Notes: generated by a model from the letters alone, not told the origin. Shown: positions 22,891-31,054, numbered from the stretch's first letter. The stretch is DNA of 35,583 bases from Chloroflexota bacterium (GCA_016210325.1 JACQUK010000140.1:1-35583), one strand, 5' to 3'. Program-made: numbers and translations.

Positions 22891-24135
22891 ATGGCGAAGG
22901 GAGACCAGATAGCCAGCCCCTTTAGTGACGAAGTCAGGCTGCTGTTGCAGGCGGCCATGGTCATCTTTCTGGTGACCGTAGTCATCGGTATTCTGAACGG
23001 GCTAGACGTCATTGACTTTGACCGCAAGACGCTTATGGCCCATGTGCACGCCGGCACCCTGGGGTGGATTACCCTGGGCTTTTTCGCCGCCTGCCTATGG
23101 CTCTTCTCCGGAGGGCAGCCTGCGGAAGGCTGGCGGGCCCGGTCAGTACGCCCGCTGAGTTGGGCCGCCACCGGCGCCATCGCGTTCTACGTTGTTGCCT
23201 TCTACAGCGGCAACCTGACGGCACGGCTGGGTGGCGGCATCCTGACACTGACCACCATTGTCGGGTTCTTCGCCTGGGTGGTAGCCCAGAGCAGGCGCGT
23301 CCGCCTCAGCACGCCGCACCTGGCCCTGCTGGCGGCCGCTACTACGCTGACCATTGGGGCGGTGCTGGGGGTGATCATCGGGGTCTGGCTGAAGGGTGGT
23401 CTGCGGTTCCTGCCCGAAGAGGTCCTGATCAGCCATCCTACCCCCCTCGTAGTGGGCTACCTCATCCTGGCTGGCATGGCGGTCAGCGAGTGGCGGCTGA
23501 ACCCCGCCTCGGCCCAGTCCCCAGCCAGCCGCGCCGGGTGGGCACAAGTCATGCTGCCTTTCATCGGTGGGCTGGTAGTGACGGTGGGGGCGATGCTGAA
23601 CAATCAGATTATCATCGGGTTGTACGTCCCGTTAGAGGTTACCGGGGTCGCCATCTACGTGGTGAGACTCAGACGCCATGTCATGAGTGCCGCCTGGCGG
23701 GCAGGCAGCCATGAGCGCCTGTTCGCCATCAGCGCGCTTTTCCTTGTGGCCAATGTTGGCCTGTTCACCTACCTCATTATCTCGTATCTCAGCGGCGCTT
23801 ACGGCGACCCGCCGGACTTCACGCGCATCCCCGTCTGGCTTATCTTCGCCCAGGACCATGCCATGTTCATCGGGGTACTGAGCAACGGACTGTTCGGACT
23901 CCTGCACGAGGTGTCCCAGACGCGGCGCGGCTTCTCCCCCTGGGCCGATCACGTGCTGTTCTGGGGCATGAACGTGGGTGTAGTGGGGTTCGTGGTGGGG
24001 CTGATCATGCAGGAGGCCATCATCAAACAGGTGTTCACGCCCATCATGGGCGCCAGCATTCTGCTGGCCATGTTCACGTATGCCGTGCGGCTGCGAACGG
24101 GAGCCAAGGTGCCCACGCCTACCACAGCAAGCTAG
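22891..24135 (+). CDS. 12-TM heme-copper-oxidase-I-like or NnrS-like membrane protein
   Basis: ATG 22891 follows a GAGGAGAAGAG site; the product is 414 aa with 12 predicted membrane helices and almost no soluble domain. His residues lie at helix positions that could bind heme or copper: H51 and H53 (MAHVHAGTLGW), a His before helix 6 (SHPTPLVVGY), and two in helix 10 (QDHAMFIG and LLHEVSQ). Twelve helices with an early HxH is reminiscent of heme-copper oxidase subunit I/NorB and of NnrS. The canonical HPEVY, the His-His pair and the HxH of helix 10 are not visible, so a standard oxygen-reducing site is unlikely. The diheme cytochrome c lies upstream and a 2-TM protein downstream. Role inferred: heme-containing electron-transfer or NO-related protein. 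Confidence 0.65.
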   Translation: MAKGDQIASPFSDEVRLLLQAAMVIFLVTVVIGILNGLDVIDFDRKTLMAHVHAGTLGWITLGFFAACLWLFSGGQPAEGWRARSVRPLSWAATGAIAFYVVAFYSGNLTARLGGGILTLTTIVGFFAWVVAQSRRVRLSTPHLALLAAATTLTIGAVLGVIIGVWLKGGLRFLPEEVLISHPTPLVVGYLILAGMAVSEWRLNPASAQSPASRAGWAQVMLPFIGGLVVTVGAMLNNQIIIGLYVPLEVTGVAIYVVRLRRHVMSAAWRAGSHERLFAISALFLVANVGLFTYLIISYLSGAYGDPPDFTRIPVWLIFAQDHAMFIGVLSNGLFGLLHEVSQTRRGFSPWADHVLFWGMNVGVVGFVVGLIMQEAIIKQVFTPIMGASILLAMFTYAVRLRTGAKVPTPTTAS

Positions 24136-24197
24136 TTCAGAAAGGGAGAATGCCGACCGTCCAACCGTTGTACAGGATACTGATTAAGGAGGGGACC

Positions 24198-24389
24198 ATG
24201 TCCAAAGTTCTCAGCGGCATCACCGGGCTAGCAAGCGTCTGGGTAATTTTCCTCGGGGTCTATAACATCGCTGCCCATAGAGGTGCTTCGACCGGTGAAA
24301 TCCAACAGGCTCAACTATGGGTCGGCATCCTGGCCTTGTCTGTCGGGATTGGGCTACTGGCGATGTTTCTTCAACGCATTCGAGGCTGA
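24198..24389 (+). CDS. Small 2-TM membrane protein (63 aa)
   Basis: AAGGAGGGG 3-4 nt before ATG 24198 fixes the start; the ORF-track start at 24150 lacks a site. The protein has two hydrophobic helices (about 5-24 and 38-58) joined by a short loop (AHRGASTGEIQQAQLW) and ends in QRIRG. It follows the 12-TM gene by 62 nt on the same strand and is probably a small accessory subunit or assembly factor for it. No family is recognised. Confidence 0.72.
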   Translation: MSKVLSGITGLASVWVIFLGVYNIAAHRGASTGEIQQAQLWVGILALSVGIGLLAMFLQRIRG

Positions 24390-24434
24390 CCTTGTCAACC
24401 GGCGTCCCACCGCTGGTAGGCCCGTTTCTATGGC

Positions 24435-24455
24435 TTGGCGTTAGCAAAGCGCCAA
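24435..24455. promoter_or_regulatory. Inverted repeat upstream of the hydrolase gene
   Basis: TTGGCG (24435-24440) and CGCCAA (24450-24455) form a short dyad about 100 nt before the hydrolase start and 45 nt after the small membrane protein. It could be an operator or weak terminator. No associated promoter is convincing. Confidence 0.25.
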
Positions 24456-24552
24456 AGTTGGGAGTGTAAATGGAGCGACGTCTTGGCGCTCACGCTGTCC
24501 GGCCGGCCGTTCAGCACAGAGGCTGCACCGTGGCTGGGTGAGGAGAGGTCTA

Positions 24553-25485
24553 ATGGCCACAGACGTAAGAGTCCAGGAGTATGAGATTGCCGAGCGACGC
24601 CTGTTTCAAAGGTATGGGCTGGAGCACCGCTCCCATTATGTCCAGCTCACAGGACCACCACTGCGCGCCAGGGTCATCGAGGTGGGATCAGGACCACCCG
24701 TCCTTTTCGTGCACGGGGGCGGCGGTGTAGCATCAGGGTGGGTCCCCTTGCTGGCAGAGATGAAGGGCTTTCGCATCTTTGTCGTGGACCGCCCGGGATG
24801 TGGCCTCACTGACGGCTTCAACTACCGGGGCTCAGATTTTCGGCGACATGCCGTTTCCTTCCTCGATGGTGTCATGGACGCTCTGCACCTCAAGGGCATT
24901 CCCGTTGTGGCCAACTCCATGGGCGGGCTCTGGACCTTTTGGCTTGCCCAGGAGAAGCCGGAGCGGGTGTCCGCGATCACACAGGTCGGTTGCCCTGCCC
25001 TCCTCCTCGATACCAGCGCCCCCTTCTTCATGCACCTGCTTTCAGTGAGGGGTTTGAACCGGATTCTGTTCTCTCTCCAGCGGCCCAGCGTGAAGATGGT
25101 CAAGGGTGTATTCAGAAACATGGGCCATAAACAGGAGGCTATGGAGCGCCTGCCAGGGGAATACTGGGAGTGCATGTTCCGCTCTGGGATGCTTCCCACC
25201 TACAAAGAGGGATGGCTCACTATCATCGAGCGGGTGCTGCGCCTGACCGGCCCCGCCTACGGGCTGAGTCTGCGCAAGGGGGAGCTTGAGCAGGTGAAAC
25301 AGCCGACCCTGTTCATCTGGGGTGACAACGACACATTTGGAAAGCCGGAGGTGGGCCGCCGGGCAGCCGACGTCATGCCCAATGCGAAGCTGGAGGTCGT
25401 GTCTGGCGGGCACCTGCCGTGGTTGGACGACCCAAAGCATGTTGCCAGCAGTGTCTCCACCTTCCTTCAGAAGGTCCTGGTGTGA
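24553..25485 (+). CDS. Alpha/beta-fold hydrolase
   Basis: GAGGAGAGG just upstream supports ATG 24553 (310 aa) rather than the GTG at 24538. The oxyanion motif HGGGG (about 54-58) lies in VLFVHGGGGVASGW. The nucleophile elbow NSMGG has Ser122, the likely acid lies in FIWGDNDTFG, and the catalytic His is in GGHLPWLDDP. A cap region lies between about 150 and 240. The closest functional group by layout is the meta-cleavage-product hydrolase/epoxide hydrolase/esterase class. The N-terminal 45 residues form the usual two strands. Cytoplasmic; no signal peptide. The substrate is unknown and neighbours give no firm hint. Confidence 0.88.
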   Translation: MATDVRVQEYEIAERRLFQRYGLEHRSHYVQLTGPPLRARVIEVGSGPPVLFVHGGGGVASGWVPLLAEMKGFRIFVVDRPGCGLTDGFNYRGSDFRRHAVSFLDGVMDALHLKGIPVVANSMGGLWTFWLAQEKPERVSAITQVGCPALLLDTSAPFFMHLLSVRGLNRILFSLQRPSVKMVKGVFRNMGHKQEAMERLPGEYWECMFRSGMLPTYKEGWLTIIERVLRLTGPAYGLSLRKGELEQVKQPTLFIWGDNDTFGKPEVGRRAADVMPNAKLEVVSGGHLPWLDDPKHVASSVSTFLQKVLV

Positions 25486-25707
25486 GGGTCTGAGCGACTG
25501 CGGCTCCGGCAATGTAGCGGGGGACACAGGGGATGAGGGTTGTTGGATGGGCACTAAGCAGCCCCACGCCCAGAACGATTCGGAGTCGGAGCAGCAGGGT
25601 GCGGAGACCGAGTGGCCTATCATAGAGGGGGGCAGTGGCGGACTCAGTGTAACACCTCCCATCGGGCGACGTTAAACCGGATGGAACCCGAACTTGGGAG
25701 GGGGAAC

Positions 25708-26922
25708 ATGGGCAAGCGTGCGATTCTTCTCATGGTCGCGATGCTCGTCATCGGCCTCTTTGGGGCCGCTAGCGTGCTGGCCAGCCCGAGCCTACAAGCA
25801 CCAACCGATGCAGACGTAAGAGTGACCAAGGCCGACGCACCCGACCCGGTGCTGGTGGGCCAGGACCTGACCTATACGGTCACCGTCACCAACAACGGCC
25901 CCGCGGCCGCCACAGGGGTGACTCTGACCGATACCTTGCCTGCCAACGCGACCTTCATCTCGGTCACCTTCAGCCAGGGCGGCTGTACGCTGGGTGTCGG
26001 CACCGTAACGTGCAATCTGGCCAACTTGGCCAACGGCGCCAGCGCCATAGTCACCATCCGGGTGAGGCCGACCGTTGCGGGGGTGCTGACCAACACGGCC
26101 AGTGTGGCAGCCACCCAGCAAGACCCCAATGCTGCGAACAACACGGTAAGCCAGACTACCACGGTCACCGCCGAAGTTGTCAACGCAGACCTGGAGGTCA
26201 CCAAGGCTGACGCACCCGACCCGGTGCTGGTGGGCCAGGGCCTGACCTACACGGTCACCGTCACCAACAAGGGGCCCGCGGCCGCCACGGGGGTGACCCT
26301 GACCGATACTCTGCCTGGCAACGTGACCTTCGGCTCTCTCACGTTCAGCCAGGGGAGCTGCGCCCTGAGCGGCAGCACTGTGACATGCAACCTGGGCAAC
26401 CTGGCCAACGGCGCCAGCGCCTTGGTCACCATCACCGTCACGCCAGGGGCGGCGGGCGCGCTCAGCAACACCGTCAGCGTGACAGGGGCCCAGGCTGACC
26501 CGGACGCAGCCGACAACACTGTCACCACGACAACGACAGTCAACGCGATGGCCGCTGCACCAGTTGCGGAGATCGAGTTCGAGGGCACGGTCCAGGCCTT
26601 GCCCGCCCAGGGCGTCATTGGGACCTGGACCATTCAGGGCCTTACGGTGCAGGTGAGCCAGGGCGCCGGGCTTGAGATTGAGGGGACACCTCAGGTAGGT
26701 GACTTTGTTGAGGTAGAGGGCGCGGTCTCACCAGATGGTATCGTCCACGCCCGTGAGATTAAGGGTCAAGGGTTCAAGGTCGAGGACGACGAGGATGAGG
26801 ACAACAGGGGCCGTGGCAGAGGCCATGGGCGCGGTGGGGCGGACGACGATGACGATAGGGACAACAGAGGTCGTGGCAGAGGCCACGGCAGGGGTCACGG
26901 GCGTGGCGGGGACGAGGGCTAA
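25708..26922 (+). CDS. Exported protein with two DUF11 repeats, a DUF5666-like domain and a charged Gly/Arg/His tail
   Basis: GGGAGGGGG upstream selects ATG 25708 (404 aa). A signal peptide (MGKRAILLMVAMLVIGLFG, cleavage near VLASPS) directs export. Two DUF11-type beta-sandwich repeats follow with a 125-residue period; each begins ADxxVTKADAPDPVLVGQ and contains YTVTVTN and TDTLP. A DUF5666-like module (about 288-355: FEGTVQALP, GDFVEVEGAV) comes next. The last 45 residues are Asp/Glu clusters alternating with RGRGHGRG repeats. DUF11 proteins are usually surface structural proteins. The tail could bind metal, nucleic acid or acidic polymers. No LPXTG or sorting signal is seen. A strong hairpin ends the gene. 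Confidence 0.85.
   Translation: MGKRAILLMVAMLVIGLFGAASVLASPSLQAPTDADVRVTKADAPDPVLVGQDLTYTVTVTNNGPAAATGVTLTDTLPANATFISVTFSQGGCTLGVGTVTCNLANLANGASAIVTIRVRPTVAGVLTNTASVAATQQDPNAANNTVSQTTTVTAEVVNADLEVTKADAPDPVLVGQGLTYTVTVTNKGPAAATGVTLTDTLPGNVTFGSLTFSQGSCALSGSTVTCNLGNLANGASALVTITVTPGAAGALSNTVSVTGAQADPDAADNTVTTTTTVNAMAAAPVAEIEFEGTVQALPAQGVIGTWTIQGLTVQVSQGAGLEIEGTPQVGDFVEVEGAVSPDGIVHAREIKGQGFKVEDDEDEDNRGRGRGHGRGGADDDDDRDNRGRGRGHGRGHGRGGDEG
25810..26559 (+). repeat. Tandem 375-bp duplication inside the DUF11 gene
   Basis: Two copies start at 25810 and 26185. GACGCACCCGACCCGGTGCT and the following GGTGGGCCAG are identical in both, and similarity continues through the repeat. The high nucleotide identity points to a fairly recent in-frame duplication or to ongoing gene conversion. 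Confidence 0.7.
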
Positions 26923-26958
26923 GGCCCAGGCCTTGCCTTGCCTTCCACGCTCTTAGCC

Positions 26959-26987
26959 GAGAGCCCCAGGCAATGCCTGGGGCTCTC
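26959..26987 (+). terminator. Hairpin terminator after the DUF11 gene
   Basis: A 12-bp stem, GAGAGCCCCAGG-CAATG-CCTGGGGCTCTC, lies 36 nt after the stop codon. It lacks a proper T-run (CGTTC follows), but its position between two independent genes fits termination. Confidence 0.55.
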
Positions 26988-27036
26988 CGTTCGCCGGGGA
27001 CCAGCTTCGGAGAGGGCGGCACCGGGTCCGGTCTGG

Positions 27037-27042
27037 TATGCT
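27037..27042 (+). promoter_or_regulatory. -10-like TATGCT immediately before the Kelch gene start
   Basis: TATGCT ends 6 nt before ATG 27049, and no Shine-Dalgarno lies between them. This is compatible with leaderless transcription, as at 10491 and 18483. There is no convincing -35. Confidence 0.35.
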
Positions 27043-27048
27043 AGTTGT

Positions 27049-28491
27049 ATGAGGGATGTGGTGGGGTGGACGATTGGCACCAGCATTAGCGCTTTGTTGC
27101 TGCTCGCCGCCTGCGAAGGGCCTCAGGCGACGCCAGCGCCCAGCCCCACAGCCAGCGGGACGGCCACGCCGGCATCCGCGTCTCCCACACCTAGCCTGAC
27201 ACCAACAGCCACGGCTACGGCGGTGCCCACGACCCCGGCAGAGACGAGTTCCACGGCAACGGCCACCCCCATGAGCGCTCCTTTGCCAACCCCCAGCGGC
27301 GATCTGCCATCCGTGGCCCTTTCGGCAGCAGAGCTGGAGGGCCTCATGCATCAAGGAGTCAGGACTGCGGTGGCGGACCTCCAGCGCCAGATTGGCGGAG
27401 ACCCCGGACAGATTCGCATCGTGCGTGCGCAGGAGGTCACCTGGCGGGACACCAGCCTGGGGTGTCCTGAGCCGGGCCAGGGGTACCTCCAGGTCCTCAC
27501 GCCCGGCGCATGGCTCATCCTGAGCTTCCAGGGCCGGGAGTACGACTATCGCATTGCAGGCCCACAGGCCTTCCTCTGCACCCGCCCAGAAAAGACAGGT
27601 CCCCTGGAGGGGCGCGCACTCGATGGCTTCTGGTCTCGCCTGGCGTCCGCGCCCACGGCCCGCAGCGAGGTTGCAGTCGCTGAGCTGAACGGTAGAATCC
27701 ACGTCCTGGGCGGACTCGGGCCCGGCGCCACCGCCAATGAAGAGTACGACCCGCCCACGGACACCTGGCGGGGCCGCGCGCCAGTCCCCCAGAGGGTGGA
27801 CCATGCCGCAGCGGTGGCCACGGAGGGCAAGCTCTACTTTATTGGTGGGTTTGATGGCAGCTTCCGGCCCATTAGCTCGGTCTGGGCGTATGCCTCGCAG
27901 ACGGATACCTGGACACGAAAGGCCGACCTGCCAACCCCACGTGGCGCCCTGAGCGCAGCGGTGGTAGATGGGAAAATCTACGCCATCGGAGGCCGTGGCC
28001 CCCAGGGGGATGTGGGCACCAACGAGGAGTACGATCCTGCCACGGACACCTGGCGGTCACGTTCCCCCATGCTCACTCCCAGGGACCATCTCGCCGTGGT
28101 CGAGGTAAGGGGCAAGGTCTACGCCATCGGCGGCAGGCTTGGCACCTTTGCCCAGAACCTAGATGACAACGAGGTCTATGATCCAGCGACCGATACCTGG
28201 ACCAGGTTGGACCCCCTTCCCACACCCAGGAGCGGCATAGCGGCCGCCGCAGTGGACGGGCAAATCCATGTGTTCGGCGGCGAGGCGGTGGAGGGCACCT
28301 TCAACGCCAACGAGCGATATGACCCAGCCACCAACGCATGGAAGACAATGCCACCCATGCCGACGGCACGGCACGGCCTGGGAGCAGTGGCGTTAGGGGA
28401 CCGCATCTACACGCTCGCCGGAGGGCCCACGCCAGGCGGCTCTCAAAGTCCCCTGAACGAGGTCTTCATCGTGTTGAAGCACCCGGACTAG
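27049..28491 (+). CDS. Kelch-repeat beta-propeller lipoprotein
   Basis: Translation from ATG 27049 gives 480 aa; the ORF-track start at 26938 runs through a terminator. A lipoprotein signal ends in LLLLAAC, the lipobox Cys being about residue 24. A Thr/Pro/Ala/Ser-rich linker of about 60 residues leads to a small domain with VTWRDTSLGCPEPGQGYLQV, a pattern common in exported Chloroflexota lipoproteins. Six Kelch repeats follow (consensus IYAIGG...NEEYDPATDTW), enough for a complete six-bladed propeller. It is anchored on the outer face of the membrane and probably binds a ligand or polysaccharide. No copper-oxidase residues of galactose oxidase are evident, so an enzymatic role is not claimed. 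The next gene is convergent. Confidence 0.88.
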   Translation: MRDVVGWTIGTSISALLLLAACEGPQATPAPSPTASGTATPASASPTPSLTPTATATAVPTTPAETSSTATATPMSAPLPTPSGDLPSVALSAAELEGLMHQGVRTAVADLQRQIGGDPGQIRIVRAQEVTWRDTSLGCPEPGQGYLQVLTPGAWLILSFQGREYDYRIAGPQAFLCTRPEKTGPLEGRALDGFWSRLASAPTARSEVAVAELNGRIHVLGGLGPGATANEEYDPPTDTWRGRAPVPQRVDHAAAVATEGKLYFIGGFDGSFRPISSVWAYASQTDTWTRKADLPTPRGALSAAVVDGKIYAIGGRGPQGDVGTNEEYDPATDTWRSRSPMLTPRDHLAVVEVRGKVYAIGGRLGTFAQNLDDNEVYDPATDTWTRLDPLPTPRSGIAAAAVDGQIHVFGGEAVEGTFNANERYDPATNAWKTMPPMPTARHGLGAVALGDRIYTLAGGPTPGGSQSPLNEVFIVLKHPD

Positions 28492-28515
28492 AAGCCATGT
28501 GGCTCTGTTGACATC

Positions 28516-28623
28516 GTCCGCTCGCCCTTCGACAAGCTCAGGGTGAGCGGACCCAGGACACTTCCCCTCATGGTTCAATCCCGACAAGTCCCGATGAATC
28601 GGGACAAGTCGGGACTCACCATG
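28516..28623. repeat. Two adjacent palindromic repeat units
   Basis: Unit one (28516-28552) pairs GTCCGCTCGCCCT with AGGGTGAGCGGAC around TTCGACAAGCTC, with one G-T pair. Unit two (28569-28623) is an imperfect palindrome with a CCCGAT-GA-ATCGGG core and outer CATGGT/ACCATG arms. Both resemble units at 8.85 and 13.98 kb. They lie between the convergent Kelch and SDR genes and may terminate both. Confidence 0.65.
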
Positions 28624-28668
28624 AGCGGGTGCAATACCAGGATATCACCAGAGCCAAGCCATGTGGGC

Positions 28669-29481
28669 CTAGAGCTCCGTCACCGCGCCCCCGTTCACGT
28701 TGATGGACTGTCCCGTGATGTAGCTACAGGCATTGGTACACAACAGAGCGATGATATTGCCCATCTCGGTGTCGGTGCCAACACGGCCCAATGGGATAGC
28801 CGCAATCGCCTGCTGCCAACGTTCCCCGCGCCCAAGAGTGTCGTTGCGCGCGGTCTCGGTCGTCCCTGGACACACGGTATTGACCGTGATCTGGTAGGGG
28901 GCCAACTCCTTTGCCACTGCCTGAGTGAACAGTTGGACAGCAGCGTTGGCCGCGCAGTAGGCGGAGGTGTTGAGGTACCCGCGCTTGCCTGCAGTCGAAG
29001 ACAGGTTGACAATACGACCCCCCTGGCCCTGGGAGACCAACACCTTGGCTACGGCCCGGGTGCACAGGAAGGTCCCGACCACCTTCACATCCAACACCCG
29101 GCGAAAGACATCCTCGTCCAGCTCCAACATCGGCACGCGGTCGGGGCCGCGGGCGAAGGCGGCGTTGTTGACCAGGATGTCTACCCGCTGGAGCCTCTCC
29201 AGCGTGCGGTCCACCATCTGCTGGACCTGCGCGGCGCTGGTGACATCAACCACCAGCGGCAAGGCACGCCGCCCCATGGCCGTCACCTCCTCGGCCACGC
29301 TGTGGACATCCCGCCAGCCGACACGCCGTTCATCTTCAGGAAAGGTTGCCGGGTCGCGGCCTGAGCCCGTGACCACCACGTCGCAGCCCAGGCCAGCCAG
29401 CGCCAGGGCGGTGGCCCTCCCGATGCCACGGAGCCTTCCCGCCCCGGTAACAATGGCCACCTTGCCATCCAGCTCGCCCAT
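28669..29481 (-). CDS. SDR-family oxidoreductase with Asn in place of the catalytic Lys
   Basis: AAGGGGGG lies just upstream of ATG 29481 and gives 270 aa; the 408-aa ORF-track version runs into the intergenic region. The fold is a classical short-chain dehydrogenase: cofactor loop VTGAGRLRGIGRA (11-23, two residues longer than TGxxxGIG), NNA (105-107), Ser162 and Tyr175, and a C-terminal SYITGQSINVNGG. The usual YxxxK reads YCAAN, so the lysine is Asn179 (codon AAC). Ser and Tyr are kept, so catalysis may be altered or lost, or another group may take over. Expected role: NAD(P)-dependent alcohol/ketone oxidoreduction, or a non-catalytic homologue. It is monocistronic with its own candidate promoter. 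Confidence 0.88.
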   Translation of the reverse strand: MGELDGKVAIVTGAGRLRGIGRATALALAGLGCDVVVTGSGRDPATFPEDERRVGWRDVHSVAEEVTAMGRRALPLVVDVTSAAQVQQMVDRTLERLQRVDILVNNAAFARGPDRVPMLELDEDVFRRVLDVKVVGTFLCTRAVAKVLVSQGQGGRIVNLSSTAGKRGYLNTSAYCAANAAVQLFTQAVAKELAPYQITVNTVCPGTTETARNDTLGRGERWQQAIAAIPLGRVGTDTEMGNIIALLCTNACSYITGQSINVNGGAVTEL

Positions 29482-29803
29482 ATGTCCCCCCTTGTTTCTC
29501 ACACAGGGATTGGAATTCCTCTTGGTCTGGCTACTTATACCACCACCTGTCTCCCAATGGCAACATTCTCCCCTCCTCCTCGTTCCATTTTGCAGGACCT
29601 GCTCTCCACCTGAAACCCTGGATGGAAGTGCGGTGGGCCACAGGACTTGTCTTGGGCTAGGAAACACGTGGTTGGCAAGGTAAACTGATGGTCGAGATAA
29701 CACCGAGCGAACGGAACGTCCAGGTCTACACCAGGCCGTTTCACTCCCGAGAGGTTGGGACACGAGCAGCACGTCGAAGCCCTCGAAGAAGGAGGCCCCT
29801 GAG
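29482..29803. other. Divergent intergenic region (SDR / ABC operon)
   Basis: This gap of about 320 bp carries the SDR promoter candidate on the minus strand. On the plus strand TTGGCA (29672-29677) and GATAAC (29696-29701), 18 bp apart, may drive the ABC operon. No gene, repeat or RNA structure stands out. Confidence 0.4.
29534..29563 (-). promoter_or_regulatory. Candidate promoter of the SDR gene
   Basis: On the minus strand TTGCCA (29563-29558) and TATAAG (29539-29534) are spaced by 18 bp. Initiation near 29527 would give a leader of about 46 nt ending in the AAGGGGGG ribosome binding site. Confidence 0.4.
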
Positions 29804-30556
29804 ATGGGCGACCGAACTGGGGCGCAAGCGCTTCCTACTGGTCTGCGACCAAAGGCAGAGACACAGCCCATCGTGAAGGCCGTTGGGGTCCACAAGACCT
29901 ACGACACTGGGAAGGTAAGGGTCCACGCCCTCAGAGGCGTGGACCTCAGCATTCTGCCGGGCGAGATGGTGGCCATTATGGGCCCGTCCGGCTGTGGCAA
30001 GACTACCCTGCTGAATGTGCTGTCAGGGCTAGACGAAATCACCCAGGGACAAGTGCTGCTCGACGGGGTAGTCCTCCATGAGATGTCGGACAGGAAGCGC
30101 ACACGCTACCGGGCTGAGAAAATGGGCTTTGTGTTCCAGGCGTTCAATCTGCTGCCCGTCCTCAGCGCCGTAGAGAACGTGGAGTTGCCCCTACTCGTAG
30201 CGGGCGCAAAGCCCAGGACAGCACGCGAAAGGGCCCACGTGGCCCTCTCGCTCGTTGGTCTGGAGGGTGAGGCCCATAAACGCCCCATGGAGATGTCCGG
30301 CGGCCAACAGCAGAGGGTGACCATTGCAAGGGCGCTGGTCAACTCCCCTGCCATCGTGTGGGCCGATGAGCCTACCGGCAACCTGGACAGCGAGACATCC
30401 GGCGAGGTGATGGACCTCTTGTGCCGGTTGAACAAGGAGAAAGGGCAGACCTTCGTCGTGGTGACACACGACATCGCTGTGGGACGCAGAGCCGACCGTA
30501 TTCTGCGAATGGCCGACGGCCAAATCGTCGAGGAACTCTATCCGGGAAGAAGCTAG
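29804..30556 (+). CDS. ABC transporter ATP-binding protein (MacB/LolD type)
   Basis: ATG 29804 is preceded by AAGGAGG; the product is 250 aa. Walker A is GPSGCGKTT (60-68), with a Q-loop in [10 protein letters not shown], the signature MSGGQQQR, Walker B IVWADEP followed by TGNLD, and the H-loop His in VVTHD. The TGNLDS D-loop and overall length place it in the MacB/LolD/FtsE subfamily, whose members power FtsX-like permeases in export or lipoprotein release rather than import. The first 22 residues before the domain are extra. The matching permease is encoded 0.5 kb downstream, with a small ABM-like gene between. The substrate (drug, peptide, lipid or lipoprotein) is unknown. Confidence 0.93.
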   Translation: MGDRTGAQALPTGLRPKAETQPIVKAVGVHKTYDTGKVRVHALRGVDLSILPGEMVAIMGPSGCGKTTLLNVLSGLDEITQGQVLLDGVVLHEMSDRKRTRYRAEKMGFVFQAFNLLPVLSAVENVELPLLVAGAKPRTARERAHVALSLVGLEGEAHKRPMEMSGGQQQRVTIARALVNSPAIVWADEPTGNLDSETSGEVMDLLCRLNKEKGQTFVVVTHDIAVGRRADRILRMADGQIVEELYPGRS

Positions 30557-30703
30557 TGCTTAGTTCCGTAAGTCCACGTACACAAGGCGAGCCCCAATCC
30601 CGCTCACCACGAGCGGTTGAGTATGGCGCTTTTTTCGCAACCAAGTACTAGCCCTTTCCCTCGCCGTGGGATGCTGAAAGACCGGCGTCGTTGGAGGTGT
30701 CGG

Positions 30704-31021
30704 ATGTACGCCAGAGTCACGCTGTTCGAGATAGACATGCTCAGGATCAGCCGCGACGACGGGCTGCAACGCTTTACCGAGTCGGTCCTTCCAGAGCTGA
30801 GGAGGCTACAAGGCTACGAAGGCGTCTATGTCCTTGGCACGCCGGAGGGCAAAGGGCTCGTCCTGAGTCTGTGGGCCACAAAGGAGGCGGCCCTCGCCGG
30901 GGTAGAAAGCGGTCACCACGATGCTCAACTTTCCAAGTTTGTCTCCGTGTTCCGCTCCCCACCCGGGCGGGAGCACTACGAGGTCCTTTTCGCAGAGACC
31001 CTGGGCACAACGAAGGCCTAG
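30704..31021 (+). CDS. Small ABM/Dabb-like ferredoxin-fold protein (105 aa)
   Basis: GGAGG about 9 nt before ATG 30704 gives 105 aa; the track start at 30617 has no site. The pattern ARVTLFEID...GLQRFTESVLPELRRLQGYEGVYVLGTPEGKGLVLSLWATKEAA is that of antibiotic-biosynthesis-monooxygenase-like dimeric alpha/beta barrels: strand, helix, the GYEGVYVL strand, then a 'WATKEAA' helix. Such proteins act as small cofactor-free oxygenases, heme-degrading enzymes or ligand-binding partners. Its place between the ATPase (147 nt upstream) and permease (33 nt downstream) genes suggests co-expression with the exporter. Catalytic residues cannot be assigned. Confidence 0.75.
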   Translation: MYARVTLFEIDMLRISRDDGLQRFTESVLPELRRLQGYEGVYVLGTPEGKGLVLSLWATKEAALAGVESGHHDAQLSKFVSVFRSPPGREHYEVLFAETLGTTKA

Positions 31022-31054
31022 TCACCTCGACGAACCGGGCATTGGAGGCACCCT

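Noticed and set aside
28569-28590. tRNA T-arm-like GGTTCAATCCC
   Set aside because: It is part of a palindromic repeat; no acceptor stem, anticodon arm or CCA context can be drawn.
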